The position numbers and the translations under genes are program-made. A stretch of DNA of 64,000 nucleotides from Fibrobacter sp. (GTDB taxonomy: Bacteria > Fibrobacterota > Chitinivibrionia > Chitinivibrionales > Chitinispirillaceae). The notes under the pieces are model-generated. The model made no database searches. It saw nothing but the letters and a program-made list of their open reading frames with translations, and was not told the DNA's origin. Of this stretch, positions 50,824 through 60,587 are shown piece after piece; position 1 is the stretch's first letter, and each line of letters starts with the position of its first letter. The DNA is taken from assembly GCA_012513915.1 (NCBI GenBank), contig JAAZBG010000322.1, positions 1-64,000 on the forward strand, read 5' to 3'.

Positions 50824-53343
50824 ATGCGTTTGAATTATCTACTGATTACGACACTTTTTACTTCAATTCTTTTTGTCAATAGCAACGCAGAAGTGCAGAT
50901 TAATGAGTTTGTTGCAAAAAACGCGACAACCAGCCCCGATTTGTGTGACTACACCGATTATTCAGACTGGATCGAACTTTATAATGACGGTAGTTCAGAA
51001 GTTAGCCTGAGCGGGTATTATCTTACAAGCAATAAATCAAAGCCACAGAAATGGGCGATTCCAACAGGAGCAAAAATTCCTGCAAATGGTTATCTTGTAT
51101 TCTTCTGTGATGGATATGATTGTGCACCTGGTAAAAACGACACACGTCCGTATTATCCATTTACAGCAAAATTCACTACTCAACGATATCATACAAATTT
51201 TAAACTTGACAAAGATGCAGAGTTTGTCGGTTTGACAAAAGGATCGGCATTTGTAGATTCTGTAACATACACTATCAATTCACTGGCAGATATTTCGATT
51301 GGTCGTGGTAGTGATGGCAAATGGCATAAATTTGACCAGCCTACCCCTGCGGCATCAAATTCAACCACTGAAAAACCGCTTGATCTGGAAACCAGGTCGT
51401 CGGAAGTTACTTTTTCTGTCAAGGGTGGATTTTACTCTTCCGCACAGAGTGTTGCATTGTCTTCGGATGGCGGTACATCAATTTACTATACAACAAACGG
51501 TTCAACACCAACAGTCAAGTCATCAAAGTATTCATCAGCAATATCCATTAAATCAACATCAACAATCCGTGCCCGCTGCATTGACGACGATAAACTCGCA
51601 GGACCCATAAGCAGCTGCACATACCTCATAAACGAGAAGACTCGTACAATTCCGGTAATATCAATAGCAGCAGACTCTATGCTTTTATGGGACAAAACAA
51701 TAGGTCTTTACGAAAATGGATATAAGCTCAAGGAAATTCCTGTATCAATGGAATACTTTACAACAGACGGTGAACAGGCGTTTTCAATAAATGCTGCCAT
51801 TGGTCCGGGATCTCTTACAAGTTATGAATGCGCTCAGATGCCCATGCAGGTTGCAATCAAACCGAAATACGGGACCGATTTGCTTGAATATCAATTATTC
51901 AGCAAACCGGTGACAAAGTTCAACCGTCTGAGATTGCGTAACAGCGGTGATGCATGGAGTACAAATTACATAAGCGATAACATCATCTATCCGATGACGT
52001 ATAATCAAATGGATGCATTAAATCAGGCGTATACACCAGTGGTGGTCTATCTCAACGGAAAATACTGGGGTATATACGATCTCAGAGATGATTTTTTTCC
52101 TATGTTCTTTAAAGAAAACTTTAAAGATATTGATACAACAACGCTCGATCAGATTGAAGCCACGATGCTGCCATCAGGTGGCGGAGGTGGTTTTGGAATG
52201 GCAGCCGAAGGAAAAAAACTTTTACATGGATCCACTGCTGCTTATGTGTCAATGATTAATACGGTCAAATCCGGTAATTACAGTGCAATAAAAGAAATTG
52301 TTGATGTAAATAGTTTCTCAGATTTTATCTGCATGGTAGCCTATGGAGTAAATACAAGCTGGGGGCATAATTTCCACTATTGGAAAACTGCCAAAACAAA
52401 GTGGCAATTCCTTCTTGTAGATTTTGACCAGGCGTTTAAATACACCGGGCTTTCAACGAACATGTTTAATAGCGGTGGAGGCAGCATCAGTAGTGCCCTT
52501 ACAAAAGATACAATTTTTTCTAATCTTATAAAGATATCTGAATACAAGAACTTCTTTGCGCAGAGATGTGCTGCGCATCTCAATAGTACATTGGCCCCTG
52601 CAAGGGTCAGCAATATTGTTGATAGTATCGAGAATGTTCTCAAACCTGAAATGGCAGATCAGGTAGCACGGTGGAAGGCAGACAAAGGTATTCAATCTGT
52701 TTCAGCATGGCAGACTGCAGTTGACGATGTCAGAAAATTTGTCACAGAAAGACCTCCATATGTATTCAACCAGATTAAAAATCTTTTTAGCCTGAGCGGT
52801 ACAGCGACACTTTCAGTAATATTGTCAAATGAAAATGCGGCAGATATATATATAGGCGGTGTAAAGATGTGTGCGGGCCTCTCCGGACTTACTTTCTTTA
52901 AAAGTATTCCTCTTCCTGTCAAGGCTGTTGCAAAAAGTGGATTTGAATTTGTTCGTTGGGAAGGTGCCTCAACAGAAACAACAGATTCAATTTCGATCAC
53001 GCTTTCTGCAAATCAAACACTAAATGCAGTATTCAAGACTGTTGCTGTAACAAGTCCGGTTGTTTCTGCGAAGCCTGCGACTACACTCTTAAATGTTAAG
53101 TGTAACCTCCAGCAGGGGCATGGAAAGATGTTGTCACTTGAGTATTCATTATGCTCAAATGAGCATGTCGAAATTTCGCTCTTTAGTGTATCGGGGCAAA
53201 GGCTTGCTACACTTGTGAATGCAAATGTGTCTGCAGGAACATTTCAAAAGGAAGTTAATGCTTCCGGTTTTTCATCAGGTGTTTATTATGTAACGATGAA
53301 AACAAATTCATTCAGAGAGGTAAAAAAGGTAATTATACGCTGA
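50824..53343 (+). CDS. Secreted CotH-kinase protein with LTD, CHB_HEX and InlB_B-type domains
   Basis: The 839-residue protein has a signal peptide (LFVNSNAEV), a lamin-tail domain (VQINEFVAKN, SDWIELYND, about 22-165), a chitobiase-C-like sandwich (YYTTNGSTPTVKSSKYSSAI, about 205-270), and a CotH-kinase region (about 275-640) with RLRLRNSGDAWS, VYLNGKYWGIYDLRDDFF and the metal/catalytic strand WQFLLVDFDQAF. Then come an InlB_B-type repeat (VKAVAKSGFEFVRWEG) and a Por-type C-terminal domain (VEISLFSVSGQRLATLV, ASGFSSGVYYVTM). CotH proteins are atypical kinases that can phosphorylate secreted proteins. AAGGAG precedes the ATG. The next gene is a larger paralogue. Confidence 0.9.
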   Translation: MRLNYLLITTLFTSILFVNSNAEVQINEFVAKNATTSPDLCDYTDYSDWIELYNDGSSEVSLSGYYLTSNKSKPQKWAIPTGAKIPANGYLVFFCDGYDCAPGKNDTRPYYPFTAKFTTQRYHTNFKLDKDAEFVGLTKGSAFVDSVTYTINSLADISIGRGSDGKWHKFDQPTPAASNSTTEKPLDLETRSSEVTFSVKGGFYSSAQSVALSSDGGTSIYYTTNGSTPTVKSSKYSSAISIKSTSTIRARCIDDDKLAGPISSCTYLINEKTRTIPVISIAADSMLLWDKTIGLYENGYKLKEIPVSMEYFTTDGEQAFSINAAIGPGSLTSYECAQMPMQVAIKPKYGTDLLEYQLFSKPVTKFNRLRLRNSGDAWSTNYISDNIIYPMTYNQMDALNQAYTPVVVYLNGKYWGIYDLRDDFFPMFFKENFKDIDTTTLDQIEATMLPSGGGGGFGMAAEGKKLLHGSTAAYVSMINTVKSGNYSAIKEIVDVNSFSDFICMVAYGVNTSWGHNFHYWKTAKTKWQFLLVDFDQAFKYTGLSTNMFNSGGGSISSALTKDTIFSNLIKISEYKNFFAQRCAAHLNSTLAPARVSNIVDSIENVLKPEMADQVARWKADKGIQSVSAWQTAVDDVRKFVTERPPYVFNQIKNLFSLSGTATLSVILSNENAADIYIGGVKMCAGLSGLTFFKSIPLPVKAVAKSGFEFVRWEGASTETTDSISITLSANQTLNAVFKTVAVTSPVVSAKPATTLLNVKCNLQQGHGKMLSLEYSLCSNEHVEISLFSVSGQRLATLVNANVSAGTFQKEVNASGFSSGVYYVTMKTNSFREVKKVIIR

Positions 53344-53479
53344 TATCGTATTATTGTAATTAGGGCACTGTTGCAGGTGCTGCATAACAGATAATAATCT
53401 TCAAAAAAAGGCAATCAATTCAATGTTTATTTGTTTATTTGAAAAGGACAAATATATCAAACAAAAAAGGTGGGGTTTT

Positions 53480-56400
53480 ATGATACATAAGATGTGGGGA
53501 TACACTAAGAAAAAATGTGCAGGGAATAGTATTAGATTGACAGTATTAACTGTAGTAGCCATTATGTTAATGCTCTTTTCAGTTGAAAATCCGTCTGCGG
53601 AGGTGATGATCAATGAGTTCATGGCAGATAATGTAAATGCGAGTCCGGATATGTGTGATTTTGATGATTTCTCTGACTGGATCGAACTTTATAACAATTC
53701 TGACACAACAGTAGATCTTAAGGGTTATTTTCTTACAGATAAGCTCGACAATCCAACAAAATGGCCAATACCGGATGGAGCTACAATAGAACCAAAGGGG
53801 TTTCTTGTCATAAGGGCGGATGGTAGTGATGCAGCTCCTGGTACAGAAGCCACCAGAGAATACCACCCGTATGATCTTAAATTTACAACAAAGAGATATC
53901 ATACAAATTTCAAACTCGACGATCTTGGTGATTGCGTTGGATTATTCAAACGAGTTGATACAGATATTGTTCCGGTAGACACCGTTACTTTTGCACGTCA
54001 GCTTCCGGATATATCCATGGGAAGAAACACTGACGGGGGCACAGAATGGTATAAGTTTGATTGCCCGACACCAGGATATGAAAACACCACAGAAGCAAAA
54101 CCGTTGTCATTGGTTACCTATTCACCTTCAGTCAAATTTTCAGCTACGCCAGGATTTTCATCTGAAACGCAGACTGTAACAATAGAAGCTTCATCCGGTA
54201 CAGACAATACGATTTACTATACAACAAATGGTACTGTACCTACAACCGGTTCCAACAAATATTCCGGTCCTGTTGTAATTGATAAAAATACAGTCCTTCG
54301 TGCCAGATGTATAAATTCTTCAACCCTGGCCGGAACAGTTGCAACTGCATCTTACTTTGTCAATGAGACTCCACGTACAATGATGCGGGTTTCGGTTGTT
54401 GCTGACAGTACATATTTATGGGACGACGAAATCGGTATGTATCAGAACAGCTACAAAGACAAAAGAATTCCGGCATCAATTGAGTTTTTTCAACCGGATG
54501 GTTCGTTTATGACACAAGTCAATGCGGGAATTAATCCCGGTACACTGACAAGTTATACCTGTCCGCAAAAACCGCTTCAGGTAGGTCTTAAGGGCGGTAA
54601 ATACGGCAGTGATTTCATTGTTGCTCAGATATTTGATAAAAAAGCTGCCAGCTATGAAAAAATCCGTATCAGAAATTCTGGTGATTCCTGGGGTACCACA
54701 TTGCTTGGTGATGCTGTTGTTGAAAGTATGTGTAATGGACAATTGAATAATGGTGCTTCAGCATACAAACCGGTAATAGTTTACATAAATGGAGAATACT
54801 GGGGTGTCATGGAATTACGTGAGCAGTTTGACGAACAGTACTTTACAAATAATTATAACGTGGATCCGACATCACTTAATCATTATAGTAAATCAATTCT
54901 GCCGCCGGCACCCGGACGTGAAGGCTGGGAACTTAACGCGGGTTCATGGGATGAATACAATGAATTAATGTCAATGGCAAAATCCGGCAGTATGAATGAT
55001 TCTGACAGATACAAATCCGTTTCCGAACGGATTGATGAAAACAGCCTTATGGACTATATTGCAGCGGAGGATTACGGAGCAAATATAAGCTGGGGCCATA
55101 ACGTGGAAATGTGGAAGGTACATGGTACAACGTGGAGATGGCTGTTGTGCGATTTTGACCGGGCATTCACGTATTCAAAGGTTGCTCTTAACCTATTTAA
55201 TAATAGCGGAGGCGGTATGAGCGGAAGCATTATACCCAAAGATACATTGTTTACAAAATTAATATCCAATTCAGAGTTTAAAAACCGTTTTGTCCAGCGT
55301 TTTGCTGCACATCTTAACAGTACCTTCTCATCTGTCCGAATGATAGGGATTGTTGACAGTCTTTACAATATATTAAAACCTGAAATGCCTGATCAGATAG
55401 CCAGATGGAAAGATGCTAAAGGAAGTATTCAGTCAATGGATGCCTGGGAAGGTAATATTGAAAAAATGAAAAATTTCATGGCTGAAAGACCTGCAAATGT
55501 GTTCAATCACCTAAAATCACAATTCGAATTGTCAGGGTATACCACGTTGACTATTGAAGATGATGAGCAGGGGGACGTATATATAAACGATGTCAAAATG
55601 TGCGCAGGAACAGATTCTCTTACATTCTTTAAGGATATTCCTTTAAAAATCCGGGCAGTTCCAAAACCGGGTTATGTTTTTGCCGGCTGGAAAGAGATCG
55701 CAACGGATAACGAAATTACTCTTACATTGACTGAAAATACAACGATCAAAGCGATGTTTGAGGTTTCAGAGAGACACATACTGCCTCTCACAATTACTTC
55801 TGATACAACACTCTCCCTTACAGATCAGCCTTACGTTGTAACGGGTGACCTTGAAGTTAAAGAAGGGGCGACGCTTACCATTGCAAAAGGTGTAACTATC
55901 GCACTTGCTCAGAATGCAGGTATTTATGTACAGGGAACTATGAATGTCAACGGTACTGCCGATGATCCGGTTACATTCAAAGCTGATGAAGTTTCAGGAG
56001 CAACATCCTGGGCCGCTATCTGTTTTGATAGTGCAGAGGATACCAACACAATGTCGTATGCGATTATCAAAGATTGTACACTTGGCCGTGATGCAGTAAA
56101 TCATAAAGGCGGTATAAATGGCAACCAGTCCGTAGTCCATATGGATCATCTTACCATGTCAAATATTGTGTATCCTTTATATTTTGAAGGTGGAAGCACC
56201 ATTCTGCGTAATTCCACGGTTACGATAAATCATATCTGCAATGGTGGAATTCATATCGGTAGGGGAGGTGCTATTGTTGAAAATAATGACTTTGTAAGTA
56301 CCGGTGTTACCATGAATACTGATGCTATTGACATCAAGGGTGTTATTGACGGAATAGTCCGTGGAAATGATGTTTACAATTTCAATGGCCCCAATAGCGA

Positions 56401-57808
56401 TGGTATAGATCTTGGAGAAGGGGCAAAAAATATCCTTGTTGAAGGAAACATTGTCAGCGGCAATCGTGACAAAGGAATTTCAATTGGCGGCAAATCAACA
56501 GCCATAATACGAAATAACATCATTACAGACTGTGATATGGGAATCGGTATTAAAGATGCCGGATCATCAGCGGTTCTTGATCATAATACATTTATTCGTT
56601 GCAATCATGCAGTGGAATGTTATGAGAAAGCCTATCCGCGCGGCGGTGGCAGTCTTACTGTGAAAAACTCAATACTTGCGTACTCAAAGGTTGGTACATA
56701 TGTGAATGATGCTGTATCACCTGTCACATTCTCGTATTGTCTATCAGATATAGACCTGCTTCCTGGAACCGGTAATATCAAGGCTGATCCTCAGTTCATC
56801 GATCAGTTCAACTTCAACTTCCAGCTCCAGGAGTCATCATCAGCTATAAATGCAGGTGATCCTGATGCAGAACCTGATGAAGACGGGTCAAGAACTGATA
56901 TAGGTGCGCAATATAGTTATGATCCAACAGATTTTCCAATCGGTGTAATTCCCCGTTACGTTCCATCTGTTGTCATAAACGAAATAATGTACAAGGACAA
57001 TGACGCTGTCGGGAGCAAAGACTGGATCGAACTTTATAATGCAACAGATAATCCGGTTGACATCTCAAACTGGAGGCTTACTGATCGTGATATGCCTGAT
57101 CCGGCTGTACCTCTTGATGTACCGGCGCTGCCTGTGACAAGTGATGGTGATCTTGACAGTTCGCATATCTTTTTCATTCCTGAAGAGACTGTACTTGAAC
57201 CATTTTCTTATTATGTCATATTGAAAAGCAGCAGCGACTTTTTTGATGCGTATCCATCCGGGGTAACAAATTACTGCAAAAAACTCCTGACAATAGGGTT
57301 TGACAACAATGAACGCATCGGTCTTTACGATTGCAATAACACTCTTGTCACGGCTGCACGTTATGGATCTGAAAGTCCATATCCTGAAGCTGCAAATGGC
57401 GGCGGATCCAGTCTTGAACTTGTAAACCCGAATAACTACAACTTTATTTCATTCAACTGGGCAGCATCAACAACACCTGGAGGTACTCCGGGACAAGTTA
57501 ACAGCGTCTATTCAACGCCCATTAATAAGAAGATGAACAATGTAGTAAAACGTTTTTCTCATATCGGGAATTATCCAAATCCGTTCAGGAAATCAACAAC
57601 ATTTATGCTCAATTTAGCAAAAGATGATCATGTTTCAATCAATGTTTTTTCTTTATCCGGTAAAAAACTCTGCACGGTTGTTGACACCGACATGAAACGC
57701 GGCGTTAACCGGATACTGTGGAATAATGTCAATCTGGCATCAGGTATCTATATTTACAAAATAAAAACAAGCACACTGATATTGACCAATAAACTCAATG
57801 TCAGATAA
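53480..57808 (+). CDS. Large secreted CotH-kinase protein with right-handed beta-helix and second LTD
   Basis: From the ATG at 53480 (GGTGGGG 5 bases upstream) the product has about 1,442 residues. It repeats the LTD, CHB_HEX and CotH plan of the preceding gene (MINEFMADNVN, DWIELYNNS; YYTTNGTVPTTGSNKYSGPV; RIRNSGDSWG, WRWLLCDFDRAF) and an InlB_B-type unit (IRAVPKPGYVFAGWKE). It then adds a NosD-like right-handed beta-helix (about 775-1130, with GIHIGRGGAIVENNDFV and GISIGGKSTAIIRNNII), a second LTD (VVINEIMYKDND, KDWIELYNATDN) and a classic sorting domain starting NYPNPFRKS. The beta-helix may bind or cleave polysaccharide. An in-frame start 57 bases earlier would extend the signal peptide and is less likely. 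Confidence 0.9.
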   Translation: MIHKMWGYTKKKCAGNSIRLTVLTVVAIMLMLFSVENPSAEVMINEFMADNVNASPDMCDFDDFSDWIELYNNSDTTVDLKGYFLTDKLDNPTKWPIPDGATIEPKGFLVIRADGSDAAPGTEATREYHPYDLKFTTKRYHTNFKLDDLGDCVGLFKRVDTDIVPVDTVTFARQLPDISMGRNTDGGTEWYKFDCPTPGYENTTEAKPLSLVTYSPSVKFSATPGFSSETQTVTIEASSGTDNTIYYTTNGTVPTTGSNKYSGPVVIDKNTVLRARCINSSTLAGTVATASYFVNETPRTMMRVSVVADSTYLWDDEIGMYQNSYKDKRIPASIEFFQPDGSFMTQVNAGINPGTLTSYTCPQKPLQVGLKGGKYGSDFIVAQIFDKKAASYEKIRIRNSGDSWGTTLLGDAVVESMCNGQLNNGASAYKPVIVYINGEYWGVMELREQFDEQYFTNNYNVDPTSLNHYSKSILPPAPGREGWELNAGSWDEYNELMSMAKSGSMNDSDRYKSVSERIDENSLMDYIAAEDYGANISWGHNVEMWKVHGTTWRWLLCDFDRAFTYSKVALNLFNNSGGGMSGSIIPKDTLFTKLISNSEFKNRFVQRFAAHLNSTFSSVRMIGIVDSLYNILKPEMPDQIARWKDAKGSIQSMDAWEGNIEKMKNFMAERPANVFNHLKSQFELSGYTTLTIEDDEQGDVYINDVKMCAGTDSLTFFKDIPLKIRAVPKPGYVFAGWKEIATDNEITLTLTENTTIKAMFEVSERHILPLTITSDTTLSLTDQPYVVTGDLEVKEGATLTIAKGVTIALAQNAGIYVQGTMNVNGTADDPVTFKADEVSGATSWAAICFDSAEDTNTMSYAIIKDCTLGRDAVNHKGGINGNQSVVHMDHLTMSNIVYPLYFEGGSTILRNSTVTINHICNGGIHIGRGGAIVENNDFVSTGVTMNTDAIDIKGVIDGIVRGNDVYNFNGPNSDGIDLGEGAKNILVEGNIVSGNRDKGISIGGKSTAIIRNNIITDCDMGIGIKDAGSSAVLDHNTFIRCNHAVECYEKAYPRGGGSLTVKNSILAYSKVGTYVNDAVSPVTFSYCLSDIDLLPGTGNIKADPQFIDQFNFNFQLQESSSAINAGDPDAEPDEDGSRTDIGAQYSYDPTDFPIGVIPRYVPSVVINEIMYKDNDAVGSKDWIELYNATDNPVDISNWRLTDRDMPDPAVPLDVPALPVTSDGDLDSSHIFFIPEETVLEPFSYYVILKSSSDFFDAYPSGVTNYCKKLLTIGFDNNERIGLYDCNNTLVTAARYGSESPYPEAANGGGSSLELVNPNNYNFISFNWAASTTPGGTPGQVNSVYSTPINKKMNNVVKRFSHIGNYPNPFRKSTTFMLNLAKDDHVSINVFSLSGKKLCTVVDTDMKRGVNRILWNNVNLASGIYIYKIKTSTLILTNKLNVR

Positions 57809-58886
57809 CAGAAAGATGTGTATGTTTACAAAAAAAATTACAAAACTGGCAGGGGTGGCGGTTCTGTATATTGCACTTGGATCAATGAGTGCAGGTGCAC
57901 AATATACTTCGCAGGTCAAATTAATGACCTATAACATTAACGCGGAGGCACATGAATCAAAATCTTATAGCGATATTGCTGCGGTAATAAAGGAAATAAA
58001 ACCTGACATCTGCGGTATGCAGAAGCTTGACAGTGTTACCACAAGAAGTTCACAGTATGTTCTTAGTTGGCTGTCAGAGCAGACATCAATGCCAAATTTC
58101 GAGTATCAATCTGCAATGAGAAATTACCTCAGTGGCTCTTATGGAGTCGGTTTTCTTGCAAATCAGGCACCATTGAGTACACGACGGCTCTGGATTGAGA
58201 AAACGGCAAGTGAGCAGGACCGCGGGGTGCTTGAGATGGGAATTACTATTGACGGCACACCGGCACGTGTTATTGTTACGCATCTTGCACACGAGGGTGC
58301 TTCATACCGATCGTCACAAATAAAGAAAATACTTACATGGATTGACAGCGTTTCAACAACGGATCCTGTGTTGATCATGGCTGATTTCAATGCAGATTCA
58401 ACAGAAAGTTCAATGCAGCAGTTTACAAATGCGGGTTATGAATATGTCAGGGACAAAGATGGTAAACGTGTTGATATAACAAAGAAGATCAATCATATGC
58501 TGTATCGTCCGAAGGACAAATGGATAGTAGTTGACGCTGGCAACCCTGTTTATGCTGCGTCTAACCGCAATCCAGTCTGGGCAACCATGAAACTTGCAGG
58601 AGTTCCTGTCAAAGATGAGAAAACTGCGCTGAAACAAAACTGCGCATACAGGCAATGGACAGAATGCAATACTGTCCATTATGAATTACCTGCCCGTTCA
58701 GACGTTACCATGTCTCTTTACACTATTGAAGGTAAAAAAGTGTATACACTTTTAAGTAATCAAAATGTAGATGCCGGAAAACATTCGCTTTCAGTCAATG
58801 TTAATGGAATTAAATGTGGAATGTATGTCGTTAGGACGTCTTTTTCTGACTTTAAAACAAGCAGTGAAATAGTTATTACAGATTGA
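57798..58886 (+). CDS. Secreted EEP-fold protein with degenerate active site and sorting domain
   Basis: The 362-residue protein has a signal peptide (AVLYIALGSMSAGAQ) and the endonuclease/exonuclease/phosphatase fold: VKLMTYNINAEAH, IVTHLAHEGASYRSSQI and IMADFNADS are recognisable. But other hallmark residues are changed: the metal Glu of (L/M)QE is Lys (CGMQKLDSV), the late IDxI-type Asp is Asn (KINHMLYR), and the C-terminal SDH motif reads SNRNPVWATM. It is probably not a working nuclease/phosphatase. A Por-type domain ends it (VTMSLYTIEGKKVYTLL). The start is uncertain (ATG at 57798, overlapping the previous stop, or 57822). Confidence 0.82.
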   Translation: MSDNRKMCMFTKKITKLAGVAVLYIALGSMSAGAQYTSQVKLMTYNINAEAHESKSYSDIAAVIKEIKPDICGMQKLDSVTTRSSQYVLSWLSEQTSMPNFEYQSAMRNYLSGSYGVGFLANQAPLSTRRLWIEKTASEQDRGVLEMGITIDGTPARVIVTHLAHEGASYRSSQIKKILTWIDSVSTTDPVLIMADFNADSTESSMQQFTNAGYEYVRDKDGKRVDITKKINHMLYRPKDKWIVVDAGNPVYAASNRNPVWATMKLAGVPVKDEKTALKQNCAYRQWTECNTVHYELPARSDVTMSLYTIEGKKVYTLLSNQNVDAGKHSLSVNVNGIKCGMYVVRTSFSDFKTSSEIVITD

Positions 58887-58971
58887 GTATCAGGCAATCA
58901 GTGCATATAATAAGCGAAGTAAATCAAGATAAAAAATTGTTGTTTCCAATAACAACATCAGGAGGTTAATT

Positions 58972-60519
58972 GTGTTACGATATTTAATAACAGGTGCTGT
59001 TTGTGCAGCATTTTCCATGACAATTTCAGCTTCCGAGATTTCAATAAAAGGCAAAGTTGTTGATTCTGATGGCATTGAAATTCAGCGAGCCAGAGTCAGT
59101 CTACTTAACAGTCCGGAAATAGTAGCTTATACTGATGATGCAGGCGCATTCACACTTTACTCCACTGCAGTAGTCAGGTTAATGAAAACAGCACGTGCAT
59201 GCGGTTTGCCATATATTTCAAATAACCGGATCTGTTTTACAAGTACAGCTTCAGATCAGCCGGTAACGGTGCAGATGTTTACACCTGATGGATCACGTAT
59301 TTTCATTAATCACTTTCAAAATATTACATCCGGTTCACATTCGTTTACACTGCCGCATGTTGCTTCAGGTCTTTACATTACACAAATTGCCATAGGCAAT
59401 CAGAGTTATTCAATGCAGGTTATCGCCGGTATTAACGGCATCAATACTGCAATTCAGAATACATCACATAATTCATCATCAATGTTGAAATCGGCTTTGA
59501 AAGCAGAGGAAACGGTTGATACTCTGATTGTGACAGCTGATGAATACAAACATCAGTACAAGGCTCTGAATTCATACTCCGATGAAGGGATCGAGATAAA
59601 ACTCGAAAAATCCAACCCCTGGATTCCAAATAACTATGCAAGTAGTGAAGGTACAATGGTAAAAGTCCATGCAAAGGGATTCGATTTTGAAATGGGACAA
59701 CCCGATCCGAATATTGACGGAAAAGATGCTACGAAAAACGAGACACAAGTTCACACTGTCAAGTTTACATCCGATTATTGGGTTGACAGTACAGAAGTAA
59801 CACAGGAACAGTATACTACAATTATGGCGGCATATTCAGATTTTACAGCGCCAGAGTGGTCGGAAACGTACGGACTTGGTGACAACTACCCGGCTTATTA
59901 TGTGTCATGGGGTGATGCAGCACTTTACTGCAATGCAAAAAGTAAATTTGATGGACTTGATACTGTTTACAGTTATACTTCAATAAAAAATAAACCTGGT
60001 GCCAAAGACTGCGAACTTGTCGGTGTTACATCAGATCTTTCTAAAAATGGTTATCGTCTGCCGACAGAAGCCGAATGGGAATATCTTTGCAAAGGGGGAG
60101 TGTCAAAAGACTTCAACTGGGTTCAGAATTATAAGCCGTACCCTGAAAACAAACTTGATACGGGCGAAATTAACGGTTGTGCTGTCTGGAAAGCAAATTC
60201 ATGGTTAAAAGGTGAAGGAAAAAGCGGCTATGGTGCTCAGGAGGTTGCTAAGTTGCTTACTAACAACTATAATCTGTACGATATTGAAGGCAACCTGAGC
60301 GAATGGTGCAATGAATACACATATGACAGTTACGGTTCAAAAGAAACAGTAACGGACCCGGAAGGGCAGAAAACAGGATCTGAGGATTCGCACGTAATTC
60401 GTGGCGGTAACTGGAGTTCTGATGTTGCGTTTCTGCGTAGTGCCTGCCGCACGTTCAAGGCAGAAGCTGACGCTGGTCTTTTTCAGGGATTCCGGTGTTT
60501 GAAACGAATTGTTGAATAA
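58972..60519 (+). CDS. Secreted SUMF1-fold (FGE-sulfatase-like) protein with nested sorting-like domain
   Basis: GTG start at 58972, GGAGG 6 bases upstream. The 515-residue protein has a signal peptide (to ISASE), a carboxypeptidase-regulatory-like domain (ISIKGKVVDSDGIEIQ) interrupted by a Por-sorting-like unit (VQMFTPDGSRIFIN, LPHVASGLYITQIA, about 85-150) and resuming at VDTLIVTADEYKHQY. From about residue 225 it is a SUMF1/FGE-type fold: FEMGQPDP, DYWVDSTEVTQEQY, YPAYYVSWGDAALYC, GYRLPTEAEWEYLC, DIEGNLSEWC and VIRGGNW to GFRCLK. The paired catalytic Cys of true formylglycine-generating enzymes are not at the usual place, so a binding or structural role is more likely. The same nested architecture occurs in the CE1 protein at 22728. 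Confidence 0.85.
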   Translation: MLRYLITGAVCAAFSMTISASEISIKGKVVDSDGIEIQRARVSLLNSPEIVAYTDDAGAFTLYSTAVVRLMKTARACGLPYISNNRICFTSTASDQPVTVQMFTPDGSRIFINHFQNITSGSHSFTLPHVASGLYITQIAIGNQSYSMQVIAGINGINTAIQNTSHNSSSMLKSALKAEETVDTLIVTADEYKHQYKALNSYSDEGIEIKLEKSNPWIPNNYASSEGTMVKVHAKGFDFEMGQPDPNIDGKDATKNETQVHTVKFTSDYWVDSTEVTQEQYTTIMAAYSDFTAPEWSETYGLGDNYPAYYVSWGDAALYCNAKSKFDGLDTVYSYTSIKNKPGAKDCELVGVTSDLSKNGYRLPTEAEWEYLCKGGVSKDFNWVQNYKPYPENKLDTGEINGCAVWKANSWLKGEGKSGYGAQEVAKLLTNNYNLYDIEGNLSEWCNEYTYDSYGSKETVTDPEGQKTGSEDSHVIRGGNWSSDVAFLRSACRTFKAEADAGLFQGFRCLKRIVE

Positions 60520-60535
60520 ACAAATCGTATCATAT

Positions 60536-60571
60536 AATTGCACCCGGCAGTAGTAGCTGCCGGGTGTAATT
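60536..60571. terminator. Bidirectional terminator between convergent genes
   Basis: CACCCGGCAG and CTGCCGGGTG form a perfect 10-bp GC-rich stem with a 6-base loop, extended by AATT on both flanks. It lies between the converging SUMF1-fold gene and the lipoprotein gene at 60588. Confidence 0.92.
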
Positions 60572-60587
60572 AACCAATCTTAAGTAG

